Origin: an uncultured Cellvibrionales bacterium
Lineage (GTDB): Bacteria; Pseudomonadota; Gammaproteobacteria; Pseudomonadales; Cellvibrionaceae
Direction: 5' to 3'
Length of the DNA stretch: 37,337 bases
Assembly (NCBI GenBank): GCA_913020395.1
Contig: CAJWCA010000005.1
Location: 1-37,337 of the forward strand
Notes under the pieces: generated by a model
What the model saw: only the letters and a program-made list of their open reading frames with translations
Databases searched by the model: none
Told to the model about the DNA's origin: nothing
Position numbers and translations under genes: made by a program
In this document: in pieces, positions 23,959 to 32,452 of the stretch
How positions within the stretch are numbered: the first letter of the stretch is position 1
Layout: every line of letters begins with the position of its first letter

Positions 23959-23975
23959 TTAGTTAGCCTAACTAA
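23959..23975. promoter_or_regulatory. 17-bp perfect palindrome at the MarR start codon, candidate operator
   Basis: TTAGTTAG and CTAACTAA are perfect reverse complements around a central C. The site is immediately next to the MarR start codon (23956-23958) and contains the only Shine-Dalgarno-like AGG. Size and symmetry are typical of MarR sites. Confidence 0.7.
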
Positions 23976-24020
23976 CCAAATAGCAAAAAGCAATTCTTAT
24001 TTTGACGCCCCCAAACAACA

Positions 24021-24053
24021 AACCCTCACATCGCATTGCACGATGTGAGGGTT
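24021..24053 (-). terminator. Terminator for the flavoprotein/DUF2855 operon
   Basis: AACCCTCACATCG and CGATGTGAGGGTT form a perfect 13-bp stem with a seven-base loop, 37 bases after the DUF2855 stop. On the minus strand TTTGTTGTTT follows. It lies between that operon and the MarR promoter. Confidence 0.75.
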
Positions 24054-24089
24054 CTCGTTTTAACATTGAATGTTAAAACCGATGTTGCG

Positions 24090-25184
24090 CTAAAGCTCTA
24101 CAATCATGCCTTCATCCGGAGCAACACGCCCCTCGCAGACATCTGCATAGACCTCTGGCAGATTCTCCAGGCCGACAACGGTCTGCAACTTTAGCCAAGA
24201 CCTACTTTTAACGGCAGTCTCTTCAATAAAAGCGGAGGTTTTTTCTTCGAAGGCCCGCGGCCCCCATTCCTTAACCCGCTTTTGTATATGCCCGGGAGCA
24301 AAAAAGAATTCACTGCGCTCTGCAATAATACCTTCATTTGCCCCTCCCTCTTCCCAGTGGGTTAAACCGACATTAACGCAGTGCTTCATGTTGTCACCCA
24401 AATGACTATGCAGCGCACCCAGCACATCGCTGTTGCCCGACATATCCACAATAACGGTGGGCCGATTGGCATCAATCTCGCTCAGTTCGTCGTAACTGAT
24501 ATTGGTATCGTAAAGCCCCAGAGAATCCACGAGTTCGCGGTTTCTGGTAGACGTTACTCCAATGCTGGCGGGCGCCTCGGGGTCGTCGTGCAGCGCATAA
24601 GCCAGGCCAATACTGGTTTTACTGGAGGCGCTCACCACCACAATTTGCTCGGCGCCAAACCACTGCTTGTCCTGCAAGCTGTCCCACAGGCAATAGGATG
24701 TGATAAACAAAGGAGACAGCAGCATCCGCTCATTGTCACTTTGTGTATCCTGAACAGAATCACTGCCTATCCGCCGATAGATGTTATAACCCGGCGGCAA
24801 TTGACTGCGGTGTTCTGAACCGTCAATAAAACGTTCGCCGGTGACTTTAACAGGCACCATCGTTAACTGTTTAGCGGGCGGAAAGTAACCATAAATGCGA
24901 TCACCCACCGCCACATCGTCCACACTGGTTTCACTGACTTGTGCAAAACCCCACACGGGAATAACTCCCCAACCTTCACTGTCGTTACCCACGGGCGGGA
25001 AAAATTGCCAATACCCCAACATATCCCCCATGGCCGCATAAGTAATGTTATTGGCGGTTAGGGCAAAACGAACAATGTCTACTCTAATCTCACCCGGGTT
25101 TAAGGGTTTGTCATTGCTCTGAATTGGCTCTTCTACCAGGCGCTGACGGGTGAACTCGTCTTTTCGTATTTGGAACTGGGTCAC
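24090..25184 (-). CDS. DUF2855 family protein, MDR-dehydrogenase-like
   Basis: A 364-residue protein starting at GTG 25184 with GGAGG seven bases before it. The sequence is recognisable as DUF2855 (NPGEIRVDIVRFALTANNITYA ... GYWQFFPP ... WGFAQVSET ... VGDRIYGYFPP). The layout resembles a medium-chain dehydrogenase/quinone reductase: a GroES-like N-terminal part (residues 20-150) and a Rossmann-like part starting QIVVVSASSKTSIGLAYAL, where SASSKTS stands in place of the usual GxGxxG. Catalytic zinc ligands are not evident. It follows the flavoprotein gene by 20 bases and is probably co-transcribed. Reaction unknown. Confidence 0.88.
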   Translation of the reverse strand: MTQFQIRKDEFTRQRLVEEPIQSNDKPLNPGEIRVDIVRFALTANNITYAAMGDMLGYWQFFPPVGNDSEGWGVIPVWGFAQVSETSVDDVAVGDRIYGYFPPAKQLTMVPVKVTGERFIDGSEHRSQLPPGYNIYRRIGSDSVQDTQSDNERMLLSPLFITSYCLWDSLQDKQWFGAEQIVVVSASSKTSIGLAYALHDDPEAPASIGVTSTRNRELVDSLGLYDTNISYDELSEIDANRPTVIVDMSGNSDVLGALHSHLGDNMKHCVNVGLTHWEEGGANEGIIAERSEFFFAPGHIQKRVKEWGPRAFEEKTSAFIEETAVKSRSWLKLQTVVGLENLPEVYADVCEGRVAPDEGMIVEL

Positions 25185-25204
25185 TGGGAAACCTCCGTTT
25201 GTGG

Positions 25205-26605
25205 TTAGCCTATTTCAGCCATGAATTCTTGCAGTTTGGTCACTGCGGGAATGGCATTGCCGCGAATGCGTCCAATAATGGCCTGCTTCTCTTCGTCATC
25301 CGGGGACGCCGACTTCATCAAAGTGCTGAATCCGTCCAGGCGATTATCCAATAACCATTTGGCAATCTCCGGATGCTGTGACCAGGTGTATTGATTCATC
25401 ATGAACGCCGAGAACATTCTGATCCAGTCGGTATCGTGGTTGGGTAATGGCACAACACCGCAGATCGCATTTTTTTCAGCCTCATCATCATAAGCAGCTT
25501 CGATATGCGCAATGAAGGCGGCGCTGAATACCGGCTGATAGGATCGAACCGTTTGGGGTGTAATCAAATCCCCTTTAAATACTTCTGTGATTCGGGCGTT
25601 AGTAATTGCACTGGCCGAACAATCGACATGAAGCTCGTCTGGGCTGGTAGGTAAAGTGCCCTGCTCAAACACAATTTGGTCTTTCTCCAAACGCTCAACA
25701 CGCCCCAGGCGCACAATGTTTTTGATACGCCGCAGCTCCTTGAGCTCCAGCTGGCTGATCGTGGCGCCGTGAAACATTTTTGGACGAACATCTCTGTCGA
25801 TGCGCAGCAATACGCCGGCCGCCTCCAGGCGATCAAATAAGTCAGTCACAGATTCTGCGTCAACAATGGCCTCCATTTGCAGGGCCTGGGCACCAACGGA
25901 ATCAGCAAAAAACTCAGGCGAGGTCTGGGTATTCCTGCGGTCCAGCAGCCAGGCATCCCTCGGCATGACCCAGCGAATTTCATCGGGGTTAACGCCCTGC
26001 TCAAGCAACCAAAGGCAAGCATCAATGCCTGTTTTGCCCCCGCCGATCACGGTATATCCCGCAGGCGGCACCGTCATGCGAGTCAGGTCGTTGAGTGGAA
26101 TAAATTGCACACCCGGATCAATACTGAACGTTGGTGTGTGGGTTGAGGGCACCGAGGTTTGCAGGAACGTGCAGTCCACGGTCTTTTTCTTTACAGAAAC
26201 GGTATAGCGTTGCCCCGTCACCATCGACTGAAAACGCCCTTCCGAGCTGTATTCACACATCGGAAAATACTGAACGCGACCTGAGTTCAAAAATTTGTGG
26301 CGCATCACCTCGTCAAAATAGGCACTCACCTCAGCGCCGGTCGCCAAATCATTCAGGCCTTTGTTTAGACCAACAGGGTCGAGCCGCCCCTTGCTCAACT
26401 CGCGTGAGCTGACGCCATAATAGGCGGAAGGTTGATGCAGGTTCACAAAGGGGTAGGCGACATTCCAATGCCCACCCGGTTTAGGGTATTTGTCGACTAT
26501 CACAATATTTGCGTCGGTCTCATCCAGTAAGATATCGGCGAAAGCCATGCCGACGGCACCACTGCCGACAATTAGGTAGTCTGTTTCCAAGTGTATATCG
26601 GTCAT
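25205..26605 (-). CDS. FAD/NAD(P)-binding flavoprotein, monooxygenase-like
   Basis: From ATG 26605 (MTDIHLETDYL) the protein has 466 residues; the track's GTG 26617 adds four more, and an AAGGTG ribosome-like site precedes. Two dinucleotide motifs are visible: an N-terminal FAD site IVGSGAVGMAFADIL (about residues 14-28) and a central NAD(P) site VIGGGKTGIDACLWLL (about 190-205), giving the layout of flavin monooxygenases and related oxidoreductases. PGGHWNVAYPFVNLHQPSAYYGV resembles the substrate or cofactor region of FMO-like enzymes. The Baeyer-Villiger fingerprint is not clear. It is divergent from a TetR regulator 129 bases away and is first in an operon with DUF2855. Confidence 0.88.
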   Translation of the reverse strand: MTDIHLETDYLIVGSGAVGMAFADILLDETDANIVIVDKYPKPGGHWNVAYPFVNLHQPSAYYGVSSRELSKGRLDPVGLNKGLNDLATGAEVSAYFDEVMRHKFLNSGRVQYFPMCEYSSEGRFQSMVTGQRYTVSVKKKTVDCTFLQTSVPSTHTPTFSIDPGVQFIPLNDLTRMTVPPAGYTVIGGGKTGIDACLWLLEQGVNPDEIRWVMPRDAWLLDRRNTQTSPEFFADSVGAQALQMEAIVDAESVTDLFDRLEAAGVLLRIDRDVRPKMFHGATISQLELKELRRIKNIVRLGRVERLEKDQIVFEQGTLPTSPDELHVDCSASAITNARITEVFKGDLITPQTVRSYQPVFSAAFIAHIEAAYDDEAEKNAICGVVPLPNHDTDWIRMFSAFMMNQYTWSQHPEIAKWLLDNRLDGFSTLMKSASPDDEEKQAIIGRIRGNAIPAVTKLQEFMAEIG

Positions 26606-26677
26606 GTTTCGCTGCACCTTTGTCTACAAATGTGTTCATTGATGGAAAGAAGCGTTATGCTGCAGTCTCACATCAAC

Positions 26678-26690
26678 ATAACGCCGTTAT
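26678..26690. promoter_or_regulatory. Candidate TetR operator, box 1
   Basis: ATAACGCCGTTAT is a perfect palindrome (six-base arms around one C) in the divergent promoter region of the flavoprotein and TetR genes. A second similar box is centred exactly 20 bp away, two helical turns, on the same DNA face. Confidence 0.65.
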
Positions 26691-26697
26691 ATTAAAC

Positions 26698-26710
26698 ATA
26701 ACAGCGTTAT
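26698..26710. promoter_or_regulatory. Candidate TetR operator, box 2
   Basis: ATAACAGCGTTAT has five-base inverted arms (ATAAC/GTTAT) and matches box 1 at 11 of 13 positions. It lies 24 bases before the TetR start codon. A further half-site, AGCGTTAT, sits at 26651-26658 nearer the flavoprotein gene. Confidence 0.6.
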
Positions 26711-26734
26711 ACCCTGTCAAGTACCCAAGGCAAA

Positions 26735-27328
26735 ATGAATCAAAACAAAGCAAAAATTCTTGAGGCAGCGTCTGAGCTTTTCCTGGAAGGGGGCACAGCC
26801 GCGTTAAGCGTGAGGGCCATTGCAAAACGGGCCGGCGTGTCCACCATTGGCATTTACAGCCACTTTGAGGGCAAACAGGGCATTCTGGATGCGCTTTATA
26901 TCGAGGGTTTTGAGCAAGTAGCCATTGCGATGGATGTTTTGACGCCCGGCCTTACGGCGCGGGATGCCGTATTGCAGGCCAGCAGCAATTACCTGCAACT
27001 GGCCGAAACCCACGAGGCACACTATCGGCTGATTTTTGGTGAAAGTAACGGGGCCTACGCCCCCTCTAATTCAGCCAAGGAAGAAGCGATTAGAGCCTTT
27101 GCCAGCCTGACAGACCTGGTTGCCAAGGTGTTTCCGGCCCTGCCCAGCCAGCACAGCAGAGAGCAGGCCGCTGTACGGGTCTGGGCACTACTGCACGGCA
27201 GCGTGAGCCTGAAACATCACGCAGTCGCGGAACTGGTAGACATGTCGGACTGGAAGGCCCAGGCACTGGCAGGGGTGGAGATTTTCATCGATGGCCTTGA
27301 CCTGGAAAAGACGCAGGAAACAGCATAA
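26735..27328 (+). CDS. TetR/AcrR family regulator
   Basis: A 197-residue regulator. The N-terminal HTH is standard: KILEAASELFLEGGTAALSVRAIAKRAGVSTIGIYSHFEGKQGILDALY. The C-terminal ligand domain is helical (ALLHGSVSLKHHAVAELVD, typical of the WHG-like C-terminal class). AAGG lies four bases before the ATG. It is divergent from the flavoprotein/DUF2855 operon and two palindromic boxes lie between, so local repression is likely. A hairpin at 27332 follows. The ligand is unknown; the operon's substrate is the natural candidate. Confidence 0.94.
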   Translation: MNQNKAKILEAASELFLEGGTAALSVRAIAKRAGVSTIGIYSHFEGKQGILDALYIEGFEQVAIAMDVLTPGLTARDAVLQASSNYLQLAETHEAHYRLIFGESNGAYAPSNSAKEEAIRAFASLTDLVAKVFPALPSQHSREQAAVRVWALLHGSVSLKHHAVAELVDMSDWKAQALAGVEIFIDGLDLEKTQETA

Positions 27329-27331
27329 CAA

Positions 27332-27357
27332 TGAGCCCTGATAAATCGCCGGGCTCA
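27332..27357 (+). terminator. Possible terminator after the TetR gene
   Basis: TGAGCCC and GGGCTCA pair perfectly with a 12-base loop, starting four bases after the TetR stop. The following GGTCAGCGTTTTG has only a short T run at some distance, so strength is uncertain. It separates TetR from the convergent thioredoxin-like gene. Confidence 0.45.
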
Positions 27358-27387
27358 GGTCAGCGTTTTGATTTCCTACGAATGACT

Positions 27388-28977
27388 TCAAACATCTGTC
27401 AAAAAGTACTGAGTGCAGGGTGACTCCACATCGGCACTTTTGTTTTCATCCGAACAAACAGCCTCAATTTGCGCTCGCAATCCGGCGAGAACCGGTGCTC
27501 TAGAATCTTGCTCAGTTTTGGACCACTCCAGTAAACTCCGATTCATTCGTTCCAGGCGACTTTTATAATTCTGCAAACCATCATTCTGACTAAGAATTTC
27601 TTGCAATACCTGGGCGCTAACAGCGCGAATATCCGCTACTGATTCCGGGCTCATGCTGACCAGACGACTCACATACCCACCACCCCAACGGGCGCGATGC
27701 ATGGGCACTTTTGTGGTCTCCCAAGCTTTGCGATACCAATCCAGCGCCGCTTCAGTATTCTCAGCTTTACGCTCTATGTAGGCCATACCTGACATAAAAT
27801 AATAAGGCGCTTTAGATACCTTAATGCCATGCAGTAGTGTGTTGCGTGCATCGGCTTCTAAACCAACTTCATAGTACACACCCCACAAGCTATTCACTCC
27901 CGCGTGAGTCTGGTAAGGACCCAAGGTCGCTAAAAGAGCATCGGCCTGTGCCTTGCCCCAATCTACCTGATTCTGTGCAAGGCTCTGCCCGTCAGCCAAC
28001 AAAGCGGTGACCACTTCAGACCAGCCCGAGAGAATCGTTGCGCGCTTGAGCACATTGAAATCGGCATTTTCAACACCCGCCTGAAACAAATTGACGAGCT
28101 GACTTTGCAGTTGTTGCTGCCGCTCTCCACTCGCCAATACATTCACCGCGTCGGTGCCCAGATAGGCAAGTGCCGTCAAGTTGGCCTGACTCAAACTTGC
28201 ATTGGCAAGCACAGACTCCACCGCACCGAGGTGTGTTTGAGCCAGTGCACTCTCTCGAGTCTCTTCCTCTTCTTCAAACCAGGCGCCAAGGGCCGCCATC
28301 TGCAAACGGCTTCTCGCCACCGACAAGTGAGCCGGGCAAGCATTGGCGATTTCATTTAATACCTTACTGACCTGCTGATCGCCCAAGGCTCGCCCTCTGT
28401 CTTGGCTCCAGGAATAACCCGCTAACAATTCCCAGTCGCTATCTGACAGCGCCTCACCTGCCTGAACGGTCGCCACTAATTGTGCCACTGGCCGCAGCGC
28501 ATTCAAGGTCAGTTCAAGAACGCTGGCGTACTGTTGAATATCCATGCCTCCGGCAATGCGAGTCAACTCCTGACCCTCCGGGTTAAATACGATCACCGTT
28601 GGCAAGCCATAAATTTTGAATTTATCGGCATAACGAATGTTTTCAGCATTGCCGTTACTCATGTCTAGCGCGATAAATTGGCGGGACAAGGCGATGAATT
28701 CATCGCGAATAAAGATGGTGGCCTTCAGCTCGTGGCAATAAGGGCACCACTCCGCCCCCCAATAAAGAAACAGGGGTTTGTTCTGGGCCTTAGCACTGGC
28801 AAATGCTTCGTCGATGCTGTCTTTATACCAATGGATGCCCTCTGAGTGAGCCTTCTCTGCAGACTCGGTACTGTCAGGCCCCTCCACCGAGACAGCGGGC
28901 TCTGTGCCGCGGTCAGAGCAGGCAGCAAGTAATAGGGTAAACACAGCCAAAAAGGCCACTGAAGTGCTGCGAAACAT
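27388..28977 (-). CDS. Thioredoxin-fold lipoprotein with large helical C-terminal domain
   Basis: A 529-residue lipoprotein (lipobox TLLLAAC, Cys20). A thioredoxin-like domain follows (about 48-165): KPLFLYWGAEWCPYCHEL carries the active-site motif CPYC (C78, C81), and GLPTVIVFNPEGQELTRIAGG contains the cis-proline. The rest (about 170-529) is helical, alanine- and leucine-rich, and looks like TPR or HEAT-like repeats (YIERKAENTEAALDWYRKAWETTKVPMHRARWGGGYVSRL). The protein is probably membrane-anchored on the periplasmic side and acts as a thiol oxidoreductase or disulphide reductase with a partner-binding domain. GGAGGA precedes the ATG. It converges on the TetR gene and is divergent from the solute-binding protein gene. 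Confidence 0.88.
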   Translation of the reverse strand: MFRSTSVAFLAVFTLLLAACSDRGTEPAVSVEGPDSTESAEKAHSEGIHWYKDSIDEAFASAKAQNKPLFLYWGAEWCPYCHELKATIFIRDEFIALSRQFIALDMSNGNAENIRYADKFKIYGLPTVIVFNPEGQELTRIAGGMDIQQYASVLELTLNALRPVAQLVATVQAGEALSDSDWELLAGYSWSQDRGRALGDQQVSKVLNEIANACPAHLSVARSRLQMAALGAWFEEEEETRESALAQTHLGAVESVLANASLSQANLTALAYLGTDAVNVLASGERQQQLQSQLVNLFQAGVENADFNVLKRATILSGWSEVVTALLADGQSLAQNQVDWGKAQADALLATLGPYQTHAGVNSLWGVYYEVGLEADARNTLLHGIKVSKAPYYFMSGMAYIERKAENTEAALDWYRKAWETTKVPMHRARWGGGYVSRLVSMSPESVADIRAVSAQVLQEILSQNDGLQNYKSRLERMNRSLLEWSKTEQDSRAPVLAGLRAQIEAVCSDENKSADVESPCTQYFLTDV

Positions 28978-29146
28978 AGGTATCCTCCATTATTTTAAAT
29001 CAGAGTCTACCCCAAAAACCCTCAGAATGTGCAAACACATAACACGCCAGACTCAAGCAGCCCTGCCTCACGCCGCCATATTCTGCTAATCTCTATTTAA
29101 GAACAACATAACCCCACCTGAACAGGAAATGAGGCCGACCTCCACA

Positions 29147-29866
29147 ATGCAAAACATCTTATTGCCCGCATTGTTGATGCTGTCACTGACAATAGGGGCG
29201 GCCCCCGATCCCAGCCAAATCACTCAAACCCTACACATTGGAATTCTCGATTTTCCGCCCAACTACTCTTGTAAAGATGACACAATTACAGGCACCTATG
29301 TTTTATTACTAAAGCAGGTATCGACGAGAGCGGGCTTCAAACACACCTTGAAATGTTATCCTCCCAAGCGGCTCTATACCGTTCTTGCCAGCGGTGAAGT
29401 CGATTTTTATATGGGCCTTAAAACTACGGAAGAATATAAAAACCGGGTTCTCTACAGTAAAGAGGCCATGAGGCATATCGAGCTTCGGCTTTACGCCGCA
29501 TCACACAAAACATTACCTATCACCAAAGAACAGTGGCCCGGAAATCGATTTGTCATCCAAAATGGATACAACTACGGTGGGCTCATCACACATCTGGAAA
29601 CACTGGAACAACAGGGAGAAATCATTCTACATCGATCAGCCGAACATAGTAACGCAGTAAAAATGCTTCACAGCGGCCGGGCCGATTATTTTCTAGGTTA
29701 CAAAAATGCGGTCGAGACCGTCACCAAAGAAATGGGCGCACCCACACTCGACTCCCAGGAGATATACAAACTGAACCTGCACTTTTTGGTCAGCAAAAAA
29801 ACACCCGCCGCAGCCGAAGTTTTACAACGCCTTGAGGCTGCCTACCAATCGATGGAAGCGCAGTAA
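29147..29866 (+). CDS. Periplasmic solute-binding protein, family 3, second orphan
   Basis: From ATG 29147 the protein has 239 residues with a signal peptide (NILLPALLMLSLTIGAA). The track's ATG 29129 has AGGA only one base away, too close, so I prefer 29147 though its own GAGG is somewhat far. The fold is the type-II binding-protein kind: LHIGILDFPPNYSC, then YVLLLKQVSTRAGFKHTLKCYPPKRLYTVLASGEVDFYMGL and a second-lobe MLHSGRADYFLGYKNAVE. Two cysteines (YSCKD, LKCYP) could form a disulphide. It has no permease neighbour and is 11 bases from the convergent GGDEF-EAL gene. A role as a ligand sensor for that or another signalling protein is possible but speculative. Confidence 0.82.
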   Translation: MQNILLPALLMLSLTIGAAPDPSQITQTLHIGILDFPPNYSCKDDTITGTYVLLLKQVSTRAGFKHTLKCYPPKRLYTVLASGEVDFYMGLKTTEEYKNRVLYSKEAMRHIELRLYAASHKTLPITKEQWPGNRFVIQNGYNYGGLITHLETLEQQGEIILHRSAEHSNAVKMLHSGRADYFLGYKNAVETVTKEMGAPTLDSQEIYKLNLHFLVSKKTPAAAEVLQRLEAAYQSMEAQ

Positions 29867-29877
29867 GGCCCAACACT

Positions 29878-32253
29878 TTAATCGTCTCCAGCAATCAACG
29901 GCAAGCCTTTCTCAATCAGCGATTTTATACCGCTCTCACTCTGCGGCCGAGCCATATAATAACCCTGACCATCCAGACAGCCCAACTGTATTAAGCTTTT
30001 ATACTGTTCAGCCGTTTCAACACCTTCAGCTACAGTAGACATTCCCAGTGATCGCGCCATGTTGACAATCGACTCAATGATGACACCGTTATCTTTTCCC
30101 TGTCCTAAACGTTCAATGAAACTCTTATCTATCTTTAGAACATCAAAGTGGAATTGGTGCAGATAACTCAAAGAGGAATATCCCGTACCGAAGTCATCCA
30201 GGGCGAGGCAGACGCCCATCTCCCTTAATCGACTCATATTCTTTTGGACAACCCCAATGTTTGCAGCAAGACTTTCTTCTGTAATTTCCAAACATAATTT
30301 TTCTACCGGCGAAGACCGCTGGGTAAACCTTGTTTCAAGCTGCGACACCAGTTTTTGTGACGATATGCCCGCGGTAGAAACATTGACATTAATTTTAAAC
30401 GACTTGGGAATCCATTCTGACCAGCCAGAGACGACCTCTAAGGCAAGACCAATCACATGCTGATCCAGTAAAACAATTTGCCCAGAACGCTCCAACTCCG
30501 GAATAAATAACATGGGTGGTATTTCACCCAGCGTCTTGTGCCGCCACCGCACCAAAGCCTCTACCGCATATAACTTTCCTGTTGTTAAGTGCACCAAGGG
30601 TTGATATTCAAAATAAAATTCACCCTCAGATAATGCCTGAGGGAAATCATGGAAAAGCTTCGCAATCGTCAACTGCCGGCTGTCTGAGTTTCCTGCAGAG
30701 ACGACATATTGATTTCTTCCCCTAAGTTTTGCCTGATACATGGCATTGTCGGCCTGAGAGAATAAGGCATCTTTGTTTTCGCTTCCGATCACATATTCTG
30801 CGATACCAATACTCACTGACGCGGTTAATTCAACCGAACCGATAGAAATACTCCGATCAAATGCTGAGATGATTTTCTTGGCAACCGCCTCCGCTGGCGC
30901 CAACCCAGCGGAATCTTCCAGCAGAATGGCAAATTCATCCCCCCCTAAGCGACTCAGGGTATCGGTTATTCTTATACAGCCGAGTATTATGCTGCTGACT
31001 TCAATAAGCAGCTTATCGCCAACAACATGACCATAGGTATCATTGATCTGTTTAAATCTATCGAGATCAACAAACATAATCGCCAAATGGGTTCGACGCT
31101 CATTTTCACAGGAGAGCATTGCCTGGTGAACCCGATCATTAAACAGCTCTCGATTGGGAAGATTCGTTAAAGGGTCATGTAAAGCCAAAAACTTCATTCG
31201 AATGGCAGAATTTTTTCGCTCCAGCGCGCTGCTGATATGATGGGCAACAAACGCCAGCAGCTGCTTGTCTTCGTCGTCAAAGAGAAACGACTCAGTGTAA
31301 CTCTGCACTACTACAATGCCTCGATTTTCCCTGTCGCCAAAGGGCACACCCAGCCACGCCTCAGGCAGCTTTCCCTGAATAAATAAAATATTCTTTTCGA
31401 TTAATCTAACAATTTCATCCCGGTAAAAAAGAGAGGGCTTATTTTCGCGCATCACGTAGCTGGTAATGGTAGGCTCATCTTGATCAATCGGCATCAGCCC
31501 GTCTGGCACACAACCTTCATACTCGTCTACGTAATAAGGAAATTCCAGCGATTGCTCATCTTCAGATCGCAGGGTAATGTAAAAGTTTTCAGCAAAAGTC
31601 AGCGTGGCAATACACCGGTGCACGCCACTGTAGAATTCCTCAAGGGTATCGGCGTTGAACACCAGCTCCGCAATTTCAAACAAAACATTCTGAACTTTGC
31701 TGCTTCTCTCCAGCTTTTCTATACTCCCCTGCAAGGCATCAACCATCATTTTCTGAGAGATTTTTACAGAGGCAATAGATGCAATCGCGGTCAAAGTATT
31801 AATGTGAGCGTCGGTGAAAAAGTGGGGTTCCGGGTGTTCGGAGTCGATTACGCCAATGAGTTTTCCGTCTACCAACAGTGGAACTGCCAGCTCTGACAGG
31901 CGGGTTTCATCGTCAACAATATAACCTTCGTATTGACGTGTATCGTCTATGCGCAATGCTACTTTATCAGCGGCGACCCGACCTACAACACCTGCACCCA
32001 CCGGGATACTGATAGGATCGGCAACTTCATCATCGGAGGCACTTTTATTGCCATAGGCTGCAACCTGACGCAGTAGTTGGGCAGGTTCATCGAGTTGATA
32101 AATTACGACATCTACAAAACCCAGTTTGGCAACAACATTGCGCGCTAAATGCCACCAGACCTCTTTAACCGACTCAAGCGAGAGCATGTCAATGGCAAAC
32201 TGACTGGTGATAGAGAGATGCCTGATGTCGTCTGTCGCCCCATGGTCCTCCAT
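29878..32253 (-). CDS. GAF-GAF-GGDEF-EAL cyclic-di-GMP enzyme
   Basis: A 791-residue cytoplasmic protein with no membrane segment. Two GAF-like sensor domains (about 10-165 and 185-345) precede a GGDEF domain (about 350-515) and an EAL domain (about 530-785). The cyclase signature GGDEF (437-441) is intact, preceded by the product-inhibition site RITD (428-431) at the correct five-residue spacing. The phosphodiesterase side also looks complete: EAL (565-567), N-V-S near 624, EITEES, DDFGTGYS (686-693), KIDKSF and EGVET (743-747). Both activities are therefore possible; the GAF domains would decide between them in response to a small ligand or redox state. It converges on the solute-binding protein gene. 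Confidence 0.95.
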   Translation of the reverse strand: MEDHGATDDIRHLSITSQFAIDMLSLESVKEVWWHLARNVVAKLGFVDVVIYQLDEPAQLLRQVAAYGNKSASDDEVADPISIPVGAGVVGRVAADKVALRIDDTRQYEGYIVDDETRLSELAVPLLVDGKLIGVIDSEHPEPHFFTDAHINTLTAIASIASVKISQKMMVDALQGSIEKLERSSKVQNVLFEIAELVFNADTLEEFYSGVHRCIATLTFAENFYITLRSEDEQSLEFPYYVDEYEGCVPDGLMPIDQDEPTITSYVMRENKPSLFYRDEIVRLIEKNILFIQGKLPEAWLGVPFGDRENRGIVVVQSYTESFLFDDEDKQLLAFVAHHISSALERKNSAIRMKFLALHDPLTNLPNRELFNDRVHQAMLSCENERRTHLAIMFVDLDRFKQINDTYGHVVGDKLLIEVSSIILGCIRITDTLSRLGGDEFAILLEDSAGLAPAEAVAKKIISAFDRSISIGSVELTASVSIGIAEYVIGSENKDALFSQADNAMYQAKLRGRNQYVVSAGNSDSRQLTIAKLFHDFPQALSEGEFYFEYQPLVHLTTGKLYAVEALVRWRHKTLGEIPPMLFIPELERSGQIVLLDQHVIGLALEVVSGWSEWIPKSFKINVNVSTAGISSQKLVSQLETRFTQRSSPVEKLCLEITEESLAANIGVVQKNMSRLREMGVCLALDDFGTGYSSLSYLHQFHFDVLKIDKSFIERLGQGKDNGVIIESIVNMARSLGMSTVAEGVETAEQYKSLIQLGCLDGQGYYMARPQSESGIKSLIEKGLPLIAGDD

Positions 32254-32385
32254 GTTAGACAGGATTCACGATATTACTAATCATGCTGGGATGACCGACT
32301 ATACAATAAGGGAATATACTGTAATGAACTATAGACAAAGAATGTAGTTCTTCCCACAAAGCACCCCTTCAGTACAACACACTAA

Positions 32386-32407
32386 GGCCTCACCAGGTGG
32401 TGAGGCC
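32386..32407 (-). terminator. Hairpin after the dienelactone hydrolase gene, possible terminator
   Basis: GGCCTCACC and GGTGAGGCC form a perfect nine-base stem with an AGGT loop, 45 bases after the hydrolase stop. On the minus strand TTAGTGTGTTG follows, a poor T tract. It lies in the 199-base gap before the GGDEF-EAL gene, where I see nothing else I can support. Confidence 0.5.
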
Positions 32408-32452
32408 GAGTAATCAGGGGAAACGACGGTTCTGGTTTTTCTCTATTGCCCT

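Noticed and set aside
13546-26710. Similarity of the Lrp-region repeat (ATAACGCC...) to the TetR boxes (ATAACGCCGTTAT)
   Set aside because: Shared ATAACG/CGTTAT ends, but spacing differs (24 versus 13 bases) and the neighbouring regulators belong to different families; likely coincidence.
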